Source: Liriodendron chinense
Lineage: Eukaryota > Streptophyta > Magnoliopsida > Magnoliales > Magnoliaceae
Reading direction: 5' to 3'
Assembly (NCBI GenBank): GCA_003013855.2
Contig: PVNU02002353.1
Span: forward strand, 2,046,001 to 2,110,000
Length of the DNA stretch: 64,000 bases
Shown: piece after piece, positions 21,121 to 34,299 of the stretch
How positions within the stretch are numbered: position 1 is the stretch's first letter
How the letters are laid out: the number at the start of each line of letters is the position of its first letter
Program-made: the position numbers and the translations under genes
The notes under the pieces: generated by a model
What the model was told of the DNA's origin: nothing
The model's input: the letters and a program-made list of their open reading frames with translations, nothing else
The model's database searches: none

Positions 21121-22826
21121 TTAGTCTGTACAAATGGGCTCACTCCAAACCATTGACGTACTCGGATCCACCAGCATGTCAAACACGAGAAATATCCAAG
21201 TCATCCATCAGGTTGAGGTGGACCTGACAGTCTAGATGCTACTGCCCAAACATAAAGGTGGTCCAACCACACATTCGTTAAATTAGTTGTGAGTTGTGAC
21301 CCACCTGCTTTTTTCCTTTAATTGTGACGAGTACTGGAAGAATAGAATGCTTATGAAACACGTTCCATTTGTGCACATGCAATACAACACAAGCGGAGAT
21401 TCAACTGTTGAAAACTTATGGCGACCACAGAAATTTTGGATCTAGATGATATTTATCTATGTGATCTTATCAACAAGTTGGATGCCCGGAAAACATCACT
21501 ATGGGCCTTAGGAAGGTTTCAGCGGTGGACATCATTATCCCCACTATTTCATGTGGTGTGATCCACTTGAGCTTCGGATATGCTTCAATTTTGGATTCGT
21601 GAACTAAAATGAGCTCGAAAAATGGATGGACGGTGTGGATGAAACACAAACATAACAGTGGGTCTCACAGGGTCCTGACGCCACATATCCATAAAATACA
21701 ATATAATGGTGGCACTACACGCACTTGGGATTACCAAACTTAAGGTGACAACCATCGCTAGTTGAATGACCACCTTATGTCTTAATGTACAGGAGGTTTG
21801 CTAATTCCACATGTGTGTAGAGCGGTACACATGTGTGGGCACATGTCAAATATGAAACAAATGCGAAATCCAAGCTTTTCATAACGTTGGAACTAATTAT
21901 TAGATCATCTACATAAAAAATCACACCGAATTTTACTCTTCAGGTAAGCCGGTGTACAAAATGAATCGAAGGTTAAAAAATGTCTAACCATTCATTTGTT
22001 TTGATAAACTGTCCAACTTGAAGTGTAAAATGGCCTGAATTTTTTTGCCAGACGATATAAATAGTGTAGCTCACTTGCTGGATAGCTCATATCTCACACA
22101 CGTGTCACATTTTGACACATGCACGTTGTGTTGATGAGGAGAGCTCCCATAGCGTGATTGGAATTGGCAAACCTTTGTTTTAATACGAAAGGTTGTTCAT
22201 TGAATTTTATTTATTTATTTACTTCTTTTTTTAAGCGAGAGGGAGCTAGAAAATGACATGGAAAAGGTGGTGCTTGCTTAGAAACATGCCGAGCGGATTT
22301 GTATGGACAAAAAATGCTAAAGGTGATTCATGTCAGAATCATTAATCATTTTAATGGATAGAAGTCTTATTTTTCGTTCGAAGGAACGTTTGGGAATGTT
22401 AGGTGCATTTGAATTTTCAGCCGTCCATTTCAGAATGAACGATTGGGATTTACATTGATTTAGTTGAAGTGGAACCCCATGAAACTAGGTGATACTGGCC
22501 AAGTATGTACTAGACAAGTATTTAATCACTTCCAAAAACACTTTACTTTTTCGCTTTAATTTCCGTCCTCACCTCTCTTTCCTATCTCCCCCTACGGTGG
22601 CCCCACCAAAACCGTCCATCAAGATTTGGACATGATGTGCAGCGCTGCATCTGGATGGCATTCAGAGATCGTCTCCATTCATCAAGTAGTACGCGGAGAA
22701 CATGCTATGGAAATGAAAAATAACAATAAGGATTAGCAGATAATACCTGTATAAGAAAAAATGGACCATTTGAGAAAGGTCCAACGGTTCAAATTCAACG
22801 CAAAAGTGTGGCTCACTAGAAGAATA
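20768..22826. repeat. Segmental duplication, master side (intron 4, exon 5 and 3' flank of copy 2)
   Basis: Aligns with 39160-43437 from ggcccacctttttg in intron 4 to gtgtggct.actagaagaatat. The copy at 39 kb is longer because several elements inserted there. 21395-21670 is a partial FB foldback shared by both sides. About 117 bp present in the other copy (after ggatccacca) are missing here near 21172. Confidence 0.8.
20821..20857 (+). repeat. (CT)n tract in intron 4 of TSB-like copy 2
   Basis: 37 bp of CT repeat ending 48 bp before the exon 5 acceptor (AG at 20904-20905). It could lengthen the polypyrimidine region. Also present in the third copy (39215-39247) but only a short form in copy 1 (about 5818-5827). 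Confidence 0.85.
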
Positions 22827-23129
22827 TGGGCCCACCTTTTCTTTCCCTGTTTCCTACATCCCATTTAAAGGCTACTGAACAGATGGCTGTGATCATCGGC
22901 TTAGTAATTTGGTTTTGGATATGTCGTCTATATGTCCACATCAAGGCCCATTAGGTAGGCACCTCCCATCCACCCAAAGGGATTGTGGGTGGCATTGGAG
23001 GGTTTTGGAAGTTGAAGGTTTCGCAGGCTGTGAAGGCCCACCGTTGTTACGGATGGGCCTTAACACCACAGGCATGCATATGGATTCATGTGATACTATT
23101 ACGAGATTATTTGTGCTTTCTATTTTCCA
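22827..23129. other. Intergenic DNA
   Basis: Contains a diverged member of the 'tttctttccctg...gatggctg.gatcat.ggcttag' segment also seen at about 50780 and 53850. Nothing coding. Confidence 0.4.
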
Positions 23130-26100
23130 TATGTATTGTGTTAACTAATTATTTTATGCATTGGAAATCATATTTATTCACATTTTATTACAGCTTGTAC
23201 ACTTTATAGGAAGCAAATTACCTGCAACCCTTGTTAGAAGGAGCTTGGCGTGATGTCCATGAGACGTCCATTTTGTACATCTGTTTTGCCTGCTCATCTT
23301 GAGACATGAAGCAAAAAATGAGGTAGATAAAAAACTCAACTGGGCCACACAAAATGAAACAGTGGGGATGGGAAATGATCACCATCAAAAACCTTCCTGT
23401 GGTATACCATAATTTTTGTATGCCATCCAAACCAATTGTAAGGGATTACCATTAGGATTAAGGGAAAAGGAAAACATCTTCCTGATCAGAAACTTATCAC
23501 AAAAGGTTTCAATGGTGGGCCTTCAATCCCACTATTTTTTGTGGTGTGGCACACTTGAGTTTTGAATCTTCCTGAATTTTGAGCTCGTGAACCAATATCC
23601 GATGGTGCAATGGATGGATGAAGTGGATATATAACACATACATCATGGTTGGCTACATAGAGCTTTTGCTTACAACGCTCCCTATAAGAGGCTTGCCGGA
23701 AGTGGCCTGAGGTGGCTTGACAAGCCTTCAATTTGAAAACTATTGATTTCAAAATTTCCTCCAGAAGGGGCCAAAATAGGAGGGAAACTTTAGCCACACA
23801 CCTTGGAGGAGAATGAGGGATCATATGATGTATGTAGCCCAAATCTTTCAATGATGTACATGGGTTTTCAATATCGAAAAGTGGGACCCATAATCCATTA
23901 ATCTAGACAAATATGAGGCTGTATCCCACTGTTGGTGGACTCAGGCTCAAGAATATCCCTTTAAGGACAATATTAACCCTTCAATTTATGGCCTCCAAAT
24001 AGATGATTTAGAAAAGCAAGATAGAAAAGTTTTAATATTGATGGATAGAGTATTCCAATCTGAAAGATTTTTGGGCATTCTCCATCCATGGTGTGGACCA
24101 TTAGATTGAATCACTAAACCATGGCTATATTTTAATATAGATATGCAAAACAGTTCACCTTTTTCTAGTCATTTCCTCACTGAAAATGACATTTAGGTTG
24201 GCCAAAAACAATACCATGAATTATGGATGAGAGAAAACTAGGGTTCATATATCATAAAATTCTATCAGCAATATTTCTAATTGCATACTTGATCTAATAC
24301 ATTGGGTATGCAAATAGTATTGTCTCAAAGGAAAGCGACTACATAGCCTATCTAATAGTTGGTACTACTTACCTAAACCAATTTAGCATTACTAGCACAT
24401 TACATCAACAAACAGAAGTATCACTCCTGCATTCATAAAACATCTTCAATTTAATTATTAGCATCTACTGGGTGCCCAAGAAGGTAAAAATATTAGTCAA
24501 TGACTACATGTCCAACTAAGCTTTTCATTCAAGTGTACTTTGTTTCAACCCAAAGAACGGAAGCATCGCCTCCAGTTATTCATTATGTGTTGCGCCGCTG
24601 CCCATCCGATCAATCTCATTTCTTCTTGGGTTCCCAGTGCCTCGTAAACATAGTTGTTAGTTCAAACTCATTTAGATGCATGAGGTTGTCTGATGCACAA
24701 GTGAATTGAATCATGAAACAAAAACATATGAAACCTCACAGGCATTTATCGAGAAGGTATCAAGTCCGATGGGTAGTACTATAATTTAAGGTCTACCCAG
24801 TGAATAACTTTCAATGTATAGTGTGCCTGAGACATCCAACCCTCCCAGTATGTTGGCCCCACCAGAGAGATCACTATGTGAAAAAAACAGTCTCATCCAC
24901 TTATCAGATGCGCTGTCCAACCATTGATAAGTAACAAAATACAAGTGGGGTCCATTCGATGAATGGATGTGGCCGGTTTTTGTTATAGGCAATCCTCATG
25001 ATGTGGAAAACCTATTGGAAAGGTTGTATATGGTACGCACATGAAAGCTTGGAAGTAATCTACTAGGTGGATGGTAACTAATGGTCCAACTGGTTGGACT
25101 AAAAAAGATGGGCATGCATATCTATAACAAGCAAAAGTTGTGCTGAAATTGGAATTATGTTACTATCAAGCCCAGTTCAAATGTAATGTAACTGAATTGT
25201 GGAGCTTAGTCCCTCGATATGACACGACCAGTTGTACGTGTACGTCCAACTAGTTGGTCTGTAGGGGTCACAATGGTGTTTGTATGATACCATACATATC
25301 CAAAAAGACTATCCAACCATGAAAATGGGACACCCAAAAGTCAGGTGGATCCAACTATCAATTGAGGCATACGATAGAAAACTATGAACAACCATCCAGA
25401 AAAGTTCACATTCATGTGGAACGCATCTAATGGCTGGATCAATCTGATTTTTGGGCCATCCCATTTTCATGGTGGGACAACCTTGCAGGAGAGGTGAGGC
25501 ATCATACAAACACCTTAGTGCAACCCATGCATGTGCCAACTAGTAGGACATACAATTAATTCTATTTGGGCTTTTCTCATTATTAAAATTAAAATAATCT
25601 TGATAGCCCATAATTTTTATAAGCTATGATCTCTAATATATAATAGTACTGTTTTCTAAATTAGGATATGGCAGTTCCGACCAAACTTTCTATGAACGAA
25701 GTGTACGATCAAGCGGGCCCCACATGGGGGTGAGCCCAACCCAAAGGTCTTCCTCAGCAGATTATCCAAGCCAAATAGGAAATTATTAGGGATGGTTGGC
25801 CTCGGCTGTGGGGCCCGCCCAAATGAACAACTTGGATCACCAAATGCACCACATGTACAATTATCAAGTTGGCACGCTACAGTTTTGGTGCCCACAAGAA
25901 TCTGTACGTGTACCTCGCCTCCCCATTCAATAAATTATTTGTCTTTTCAAATAATAAAAAAAAAAAAAAAAAGAATCCATTACAACACCCGTTTTACAAG
26001 GGCCCGCTATATTGTACATTTGATCTCTCCGTCCACCCAAGTTCTATCCTTATTATAGCCCTGAAGCAAAAACAGCCGGTTTCAAGACTCAGATAGCCCA

Positions 26101-26510
26101 CGCCACAGGGAACAATGGGGATGGAATGCCAACCATAGATTTTGTGTGTGGGCTAGCATGGAGTGTAAATAACCAGGATAAAGCGAAGCTGCAAAATCAG
26201 CCTGATTCAGAACTAAGAAGGCCAGCAGGTAAACTTCTAGGATAAATTTTGCATCGTTATCATTCGTGTGGCCCATCTAAGTTTTCTATCCCTTAATATT
26301 TTGTATTCACGGTTCAAATAATGTTTGTCACTTGATGAACGGATTAGGTTTACATATATAATATGGTGGGCCCAATTGAGTAGATTTGCATTTTGAGACG
26401 ATTCTCGTCTGCGCACATGAAGTGCTAAGACTGAACGGGCGAGAGTAATCTCAGGTAGAGTCATCTGATACTCGACGAATGTCAATACTACACATGTCAA
26501 CTGTACACGT
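23130..26510 (+). repeat. 3.4-kb repeat unit U, copy A
   Basis: Ordered landmarks shared with the other copies: gttaactaattattttatgc (23139), ggccaaaat.ggagg region (23769), agcccataatttttataagc (25602), ttatccaagccaaatagg (25762), ttggtgcccacaagaa (25885), gggaacaatggggatgg (26107), ataaattttgcatcg (26240). It stops at an LTR fragment (26511) before the last 300 bp seen in other copies. No coding capacity was recognised, so it may be a degraded large transposon or a segmental repeat. Confidence 0.7.
25245..25553. mobile_element. Short foldback MITE inside unit U copy A
   Basis: gtccaactagttgg (25245) pairs with ccaactagtaggac (about 25538). Inner arms cacaatggtgtttgtatgat and atcatacaaacacc also pair, as do the accatgaaaatggg arms. 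No clear TSD. Confidence 0.55.
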
Positions 26511-26640
26511 TGTTGGGAAATGGGCAATCAGCCCCGCAGCGGAAGCGTGAGCAGAGCAATCAAAGGAGGAACAAATACGACGCAATCAACCAAACAAATC
26601 AACACACCCAAGAAGCAATCCGAATTTAACATGAAAAAAC
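26511..26640 (-). mobile_element. Copia-like LTR fragment
   Basis: TGTTGGGAAATGG followed by agccccgcagcggaagc and aacatgaaaaaacc matches, with divergence, the reverse complement of the 3' end of the 918-2489 LTRs (gcttccgctgcggggct). It is only about 130 bp of the LTR 3' end and forms the junction between unit U copies A and B. Confidence 0.65.
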
Positions 26641-27479
26641 CATCACACCATTGTGCCATACCAGTTTGTACCACAGCTTGTTGTTTTGGTTTAGGTGCAT
26701 CGGCCTAAGAAACCTCCAGTTTGATAACTATCAAACTCGAAACTTCCTCAAATTGGGCCAAAATATGAGTGAAACTTTAGCCACACACCTTGGAGGAAAA
26801 TGAGGAGGTACTATATGATACTTGTTACCCAAATTTTTTAACGTTGTGCATGACTTTTCAATTTCAAAAAACTGGAACCATAGTCTGCTAATCTAGACCA
26901 CTGTTATGCTATATCCCACCGTTGATGGACTCTGGCTCGAAAATATCCCTTTAAGGACAATATTAGCCCCTCAATTTATGGCCTCCAAATAGACGATTTA
27001 GAGAAGAAAAGCAAACAAAAAAAAAAAAGTCAAAATAGTATTTATGATAGAGTATTCCAATCTGAAAGCTTTTTGGCATTCTCCATCCATGGTGGGACTC
27101 AATGGACCATTAGTTTGAATTACCAAACCATGACTACTATTGTGCAACAACAGATATCCAAAATAGCTCACCATTCCTAGTCCCTTACTCACAAAAAAGG
27201 ACTTTTGGGTCGGCCAAACAACACCATGAATTATCAATCAGATAGAATTTGGATTTCACATGTTATAGGATTTTATCAACAATATTCAAATTACATACCA
27301 AGATTTAATCCGTAGTAGATGCAAATACTGTCTTAAAAGAAAGCATCCGTGGTGGGAGTGCGGATTGTCTGTGCCGAAAGCATGCAGAAATTGTTCTCAT
27401 TAGTCCATGTCACAAAACACACCATTTTTTCCTCCCCAATCAATTCCGTGCTACACAACACAATTTTTAACATGTGAAG

Positions 27480-27690
27480 CTTCTTTGAGCCCCACCATGA
27501 TTTATGTGTTAAATCCACACCGTCCATCAATTTTTCCAAGTGACTATAGAGCATAAGCCCAAAAATGAGGCACATCCAAAGCTCAAATAGACCACACCAT
27601 AGAAAGTGACAGGGATTGAACGACTACCACTGAAACCTATCTAGCGTCCACCGTGAGGCTTTTTTTTGCCATCTAACATCTTCAACCTAT
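27480..27690. mobile_element. Half FB foldback element
   Basis: Left arm ccccaccatgatttatgtg to the central cccaccgtga-like segment; the right arm is missing, so it is a truncated copy. Confidence 0.45.
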
Positions 27691-28909
27691 CTTAAAAAAG
27701 TGACTACATAGCCTCCTTAATAGTTCGGCACTGCTTTTCTAAACCAATTTACCATTATCTCAACAAACAAAATGTCGAGTTAAGTTTGGTGCAAGATAAT
27801 ATAAGCGTTTAGATAGAGGTTTAATCGTTTACAAACAAAATGTCCAGTTAAGCTTGGCACAAAAGAATATAAGTGTTTATCATTGTACAAGCACATTATA
27901 TCAACAAACAAAAGTATCACTCCTCCATTCATACATCTTCAATTTTGGTGCAAAAGAATGGAAATAAAATATAACTCAATGTCTCCACGTCCAATTAAGT
28001 TTTTCATTCAAATGTCCTTAATTTCAAACCTAACAAATGATGCATAACCATCACTTATTCATTAATTGTCTTTTTCATCTGCCTGTCTGATCAATCTCCT
28101 TTCTCTGGACTCTTGTTTGCTGTAAACATAGTTTTAGTTTTCATAGTCATTTAGATACATGATGTTGCATATAGATACACAAGTGGAATTGAATGGTGAA
28201 ACAAAAAAAAATGAAATCTCATAATTATTTGTAGAGTCCAACTGGTTGGACTATAATTTATGGTCCACCCAACGAATAACTTCAAATGTTTCATATGCGT
28301 GAGACATATCCAATCCTTCCCGTAGGTTGGCCCCACCATGAAGATCACCGTGTCAAATATCAGCCTAAATATCCTCTTATCAGACGGGCCACATGATTGA
28401 AAACAATGTCCAGCCATAGATAAACAATAGAATACAAGTGTGGTCTAGTTGATGAGCAGATGTGGCGGATTTTTGTTATAGGCATTAATCATCATGATGC
28501 GAAAACCTACTGGAAAGGTTGGTGTGGCGCGCAAGTAAAAGGTTGGAAGTTATCTATTGTGTGGATAGTAACTTATGGTCCAACTGGTTTAACTTAAGAG
28601 TGTAAGCATATCTATAATAACTAAAAAATAGTGCTCAAATTGCAATTGTGTTCCTCTTGATAGAAATATACAAATGCAGAGAGACTTCTTGGTTGTCACT
28701 TAAAAAATGAGTTCATCTCAATTAATTAGCTGTCAAGTCATTATGTATTAATGTTTTGGTAATTACTAAAAATAATCTGAATAGGCCCATGATTTATATA
28801 AACTATGATCTCTAATACATAATAACTATTTGATAAGGGTGTGGTTGTGAGGGGTCCACCTTTCTATGAACTATATACATGAGGCCCATGTGTGAAGCCC
28901 AAGCCCAAC

Positions 28910-30113
28910 TAGAGGTGGCAATGGGTAGGGTCAGGGTCAGGGTTCGGTTTAGGTCGGTTTAAGTTCGGGTCGGGTCATTTCCACCTCAACCCTAACCCAA
29001 CCCAAATTGAATTCGAGTTCGATTTTCCCAACCATTACCCAATCCAAATTAAACCAATCGGGTCAGGTTAACCCGCATTTTAATGATCAACTAACTAATT
29101 TGTAGATCAAACTAGATGCATAAATATTGCATATAACATTAGCATTCAATTGAAAACCAAATCATTTATGTTTAATAGGTACGTAAGTGCCTATATATAA
29201 TATTAAAAAAAATTAGAGTATTTCTATTATGCCAATATTGAAAGAGAAAAATAAATGGATAGAAGAGTGCATATTTAAAGCATACATCTTTAAGTATCAA
29301 CGTTGTTAGAGTGATGGGATGATGCTTCAAACATATCGATGCTTATCGCCTCATCAATATCATCATCAATCACATTAACTGTTTTAAAAAATCAAAATAA
29401 TTTATTTCATACAGTAACAAAATATCAAATAGAATTAATGTTTTCATGCACTAACAAAATATCAAACAATAATTTATTTCATGCACTTTTTGAAATTGAC
29501 ATTTAATATTTCATCTGAACCATCCAATTAATATCCAGCAATTTTATTTTTATCTTTTGACCATTGGATCAAATCAACAAGGGCATTTGATATTTAATTT
29601 TTTAAATAATTAAATTATGGACACAATTATTGAAATGGAACCATTTGATCCTTTCATTTTAACCGTCTAATAAAAACCTATCAACAATCAAATAAATATA
29701 ACCATTAAGATAATTTTATTAATTTGTTTTATGGACCATTAGCTACCATGTCAGTTCTCCGATAAATGACACTAGAAAAAAAAAATCTTATGATATTTTA
29801 GTTCTACATATCATAAAATGTGATCATTGGTGTGCACATGTTTATTAAATTGACAGACATGTGAACTGTTCCCAGCAGGGTGTGTGAGAAAAAAAAACTA
29901 TGTATTATTTAACTAATAAGAAAATCAATATATAATAGTTTACCTATACCCTCTATGATTCGGGTCGGATTGGGTCAAGTCACCTTTAACCCTAAATCGA
30001 CCCATAAAAATCCAAGTCAGGTCGGGTTATCTCAAAAAATGAATTCGAGTCAAATTTTCCAACCCTAAACTAGAAAAAACTGGGTCGGGTCGGGTCGAAT
30101 TTTGCCAGATCTA
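28910..30113 (+). mobile_element. Non-autonomous hAT-type element 1
   Basis: Ends TAGAGGTGGCAATGGG and ...TTTTGCCAGATCTA (inverted TAGA..TGGCAA termini). Perfect 8-bp target duplication AGCCCAAC (28902-28909, 30114-30121). The unoccupied site is seen in unit U copy A (gagcccaacccaaag, about 25731). The ends carry gggtcgggtcgggt tracts. The interior is AT-rich without a transposase. Confidence 0.92.
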
Positions 30114-30214
30114 AGCCCAACCCTACCATCTTCCTTACTGGATTATCCAAGCCAAATAGGAGATTCTTGGGATGGATGCAGATTGCGTGCTAAGCAGCAT
30201 ACGGATAGTGTACC

Positions 30215-30740
30215 GAATAAACTCTATGGGGCCCACCAGGATGTACGTGTCATATCCACACCGTCCATTCATTTCACTAGCTCATGTTATCCCTAATTAA
30301 AGCATATCCAAAGTCAAGTGGGCCACACAACAAGAAACGGTCGGGATAATGACACCCACCGTTGAAACCTTCCTTTTGCCCACAGTGATGTTTATTTGTC
30401 GTCCAACTTGTTCATAATGTTTAATATGCATGGATGAAGGGAAAGCATAAATATCACCTTGATCCAAAACTTTGGTGGTCCCCTAAAATTTTTCAATGGT
30501 AGGTGTTAAATTCCCACAGTTTCATGTGGTGTGGCCCACTTGAGCTTTGGATATACTTCAATTTTGGTCTCATGGTAGGTGTTAAATTCCCACAGTTTCA
30601 TGTGGTGTGGCCCACTTGAGCTTTGTATATACTTCAATTTTGGTCTCGTGCCCTATAACCATATGATAAAATGGATGGACAGCGTGGATAAGATACATAC
30701 ATCATGGAGGGTCTTATAGAGTTTACTCAGTACGCAATCC
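30215..30740. mobile_element. Foldback MITE FB, copy 7
   Basis: ggggcccaccaggatgtac (30230) to the right arm ggatggacagcgtggataag (30672). A local 71-bp tandem duplication (tggtaggtgttaaattccc at 30500 and 30574) lies in the right half. Confidence 0.55.
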
Positions 30741-31010
30741 TCTCTCATTAAGGATGTTGCATCCACCGTGGGGCATGCCCAAATGAACAAGTTGGATCAC
30801 CTATACAATTATTGAGCTGGCACACTACAATTTTGGTGCATACAAGAAGCCAGAGTCAAGATGTGAAAAAACCCAAGCTCTGTCGGCCCTGCCATGTTTT
30901 ATGTGTAACCCCTTTGCCATCAAATTTTATCTTCTATTACAAAATAAATAAATAAATTTATCTTCTATTACAAGCCTTGGAGCAAAAACTTAGCTAGATT
31001 AGTAGTTAGA

Positions 31011-31460
31011 TGTTGTGGAAACACCCGCACGCAATTGATAAATCAAAACCACGAAAGAAAAGGCCAAACAAAATAAGCCAATAATAGGGAAAACAAGGGA
31101 CGAGAGAAATTTAGCTGGTTCAGTAATATCCCTATGTCTACGGCCAGTAGTCTAAAGATTCCTTTTTCATTAAAATATAAAAAAAATATATATACAAGAC
31201 TTAAATCTCTCCAACTCTTTCTCGGTAGGAGAAACACTAATCAAGAATATCTCAGGAGTAGATGAATGAAATAGAATGGATACCCCTCTCCTTATAGAGA
31301 CAACCACATGGAGAGCATAAAACTATATAAGGCTAGTTCTAGAATGGATACCCTCTCCATACAATACTCTCCTTATATAGACAACCACAAGAGAGCATAA
31401 AACCAAGTCTAAGAGGGGAAGATGTCTCCTATTAGAATACACATAATTAAAATCACCAAA
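31011..31460 (-). mobile_element. Copia-like LTR piece nested in unit U copy B
   Basis: Begins TGTTGTGGAAACACCC and includes ttagctggttcagtaatatc and tatgtctacgg, which in reverse complement match the conserved 'gtagg..aattgctgaaccac' part of copia LTRs. Unit U copies at about 26085 and 63395 lack this insert. Preceding ttaga recurs at 31432, but the expected CA end is not there, so the right border is approximate. Confidence 0.55.
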
Positions 31461-31839
31461 AGGGAACAACGGGGATGGAATGCCAACCATAAGTTTGTAT
31501 CTGTGCCAGCATGGTATGTTTCATCAAACCCTTTAATGCCAAACAAATTGTATGTATGCCAGCACGGTATCTTTTATCAAACCCCTTAATCAAGTGTAAT
31601 TCACCAGGATAAAGTGAAGAGATAAAAAATCAGCCTGATTCATAACCGAGGAAGGTCACACCAAGTATGAACATAAAGGTTTTAGGATAAATTTTACATC
31701 CCTCCTAATGTTGTGGCCCATTTCAGTTTTCTATCCATTGATATTATATAAGTTCAAATAATATTTAAAACTTGACGAACGGAGTAGATTTACATATGTG
31801 ATATGGTAGGCCCCACGAAGTATGGGTGCTCTGTGCAGA

Positions 31840-32310
31840 CTTGGTTTGGCTGGTGTCAAAGCTCTGGGGGCCCCGCCATGATGTCTGTGTTTAATCCACA
31901 CCGTACATCCATTTTGCCAGCTCATTTGAGGGCATGAGCCCATAAATGAGGTAGATCGAAAGCTCAAGTAGATCACACCATGAGAAACAGTGGAGATTAA
32001 ACACTTACCGTTGGAAACTTCTTGGGGCAGCAAAAGTTTTGGATCAAGCTAATATTTGTACTTTCCCTTCATCAAGGTCTGTGTGACCTTATGAACAGGT
32101 TGGATGACAAATAAACATCATTGTGAGCCCTAAGAAGGTTTCAACTGTTGATATCATGTACCTCATTGTTTTTCCTCGGGCCCTAAAATGAGCTGACAAA
32201 ATGGATGGACAACATTGATAAAAACATATACATCATATGGGCCAATAGAACTTTGACACCTAGCTGGCTGGTGTTTGGGTCACCAGCCAAACTACGCCCA
32301 TTCTACGTGG
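31840..32310. mobile_element. Foldback MITE FB, copy 8
   Basis: ggtttggctggtgtcaaagc (31842) pairs with ttgacacctagctggctggtg (32258) at the ends, with the usual ccgccatgatg / catcatatgg arms. Nested in unit U copy B. Confidence 0.55.
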
Positions 32311-32331
32311 CCTAAAACAGGTGCCTTAGTC

Positions 32332-33509
32332 TAGACCTGGCAAAATTGAACCGAACCCGCTAACCTAACCCGACCCAACTCAATTTTTTTCAGTTTAGGG
32401 TTGGAAAATTTGACCCGAATTCATTTTTTGAGTTGACCCAACCTAACCCGGATTTTTATGGGTCAGGTTAGGGTTAAAGGTGACTCGACCCAACCCGAAT
32501 CATATACGGGTTAGTAACTATTATATATTGATTTTCTTATTAGTTAAATAATATATTTTTTTTTCTCACACCTGCTGGTAAAGGTCCACATGCTGGTAAA
32601 GGTCCACATGTCTGTCAATTTAATAAACATGTGCACACCAATGATCACATTTTATGACATGTAGAGCTAAAATATCATGAGATTTTTTTTTAATTTTATT
32701 TCTGGTGCTCATTTTTTGGATAACTAAAATGGTAGCTAATGGTTCATAAAATCAATTAATAAAATTATCTTAACTGGTTATATTTATTTGATTGTTGATA
32801 GGAATTTATTGGATAGTTAAAATGAAAAGATCAAATAGTTCCATTTCAATAATTGTGTCCATAATTTAACTATTTAAAAAATTATATATCAAATGGACCT
32901 TGTTGATTTGATCCAATGGTCAAAAAATAAAAATAGAATTGCGAGACATTAATTGGATAGGTTCAGCTGAAATATTAAATGGCAATTTCAAAAAGTGTAT
33001 GAAATAAATTATTATTTGATATTTTGTTAGTGCATGAAATAAATTATTATTTTTCTTTTTCAAAACAGATAATCTAATTGATGATGATATTGATGAGGCA
33101 GTAAGCATCAATGTGTTTAAAGCATCATCCCATCACTCTAATGGTGTTAATGCTTAAAGAGGTATGCTTTAAATCTGCACTTCATTCTATCCATTTATTT
33201 TTCTCTTTCAGCATTTGCATAATAGAAATACTCTATAAAAAAAAAGCCATATTTTTTTTTTATATTACCTATTAAACATAGATGGTTTGATTTTCAATTG
33301 AATGCTAGTGTTATATGCACCTAGTTTAATTTATAAATTAGTTAGTTGATCATTAAAATGCGGGTCAACTCGACCCGACCTGGTTTAATTTGGGTTAGGT
33401 AAGGGTTGGGAAAATCCAACCTCAATTCAATTTGGGTTGGGTTAGGGTTGAGGTGGAAACGACCCGACCCGACCTGAACCCAACTTGACCCGTCCCATTG
33501 CCACCTCTA
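32332..33509 (-). mobile_element. Non-autonomous hAT-type element 2 (inverted relative to element 1)
   Basis: TAGACCTGGCAAAATTG at the left and CATTGCCACCTCTA at the right. Perfect 8-bp target duplication CCTTAGTC (32324-32331, 33510-33517). Along its 1.2 kb it is the reverse complement of 28910-30113 with moderate divergence, so it is a separate insertion of the same family. Confidence 0.92.
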
Positions 33510-34299
33510 CCTTAGTCTAATCTGATCTGCCACAAGAAATGTGATGTCTGAAGACTGAACGAGGCAGAGTTAGAATAACCAGAAGCAGAGCTTACATGAT
33601 ATTCCGGTGAACGTCAATAGTAAAGTCGTGAATTTTACATGTGTATGGCACACATATAACTCAAACTGAACTGTCCAAACCCCTGGGAAGCCAGAAAACC
33701 AGAATGATTGGATGTTCAAACGGTTGTCTGTCGAATTTGGAATCTGGAATTGAGACTATTTTTCGTTGGTCATCAATCATGTGTTCACCAACCGGCCTGT
33801 GGCCCATGTAAAATATAGGCGTTTTAAACATCCTGGTTAAATGTATGCTACTTGTAAAGCTTATGAATGCATGTATATGAATCTCTATATTCTGCGAGAG
33901 TATTGAATTTTTCTCATTAATAAAAACAGAAAAGTTGCTGACCTGAAGCAGCTTTTTGAAACCGCATCGCAGCCCGTTTTACTTATCCATGTCCCCTGAT
34001 AATACGCCCCGGATTATTTGACCTGAAACACAGAAAACCAATCGTGTCACTCACCATTTACCTAGGATCTGATTTCTAGGCCCAATCCTAGTCCTATGTA
34101 ATTCAAACTAAGCCTACTCAAAACCGTTAGTACGCCCTGCCAAATAGAGGTGTCAACAGGGCAGTTTGGCCCAACGGGTACCCAGGTGGGTGTAGCTAAA
34201 ACAATATTGCTGTATGTTTGGATATTTGTTGAGCTGATTAATAATTGGACCGGCCGGGTGTTGGTAGAACCTCAATCAACACCTGAGCCTGTTTATGTT

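Larger units (their letters stand above)
26636..33900 (+). repeat. 3.4-kb repeat unit U, copy B (with nested insertions)
   Basis: Same landmark order as copy A: ggccaaaatatgagtgaaac (26758), agctatgatctct equivalent (28800), agccaaataggag (30148), ctacaattttggtgcatac (30826), gggaacaacggggatgg (31462), ggataaattttacatcc (31685), then the terminal block to 33870. It is inflated by two hAT elements, two FB foldback elements and an LTR piece. Head-to-tail with copy A. Confidence 0.7.

Noticed and set aside
28920..28990. gggtcagggtcagggttcgg run as telomere-like repeat
   Set aside because: Period and sequence fit the gggtcgggt ends of the hAT element, not the plant telomere unit.
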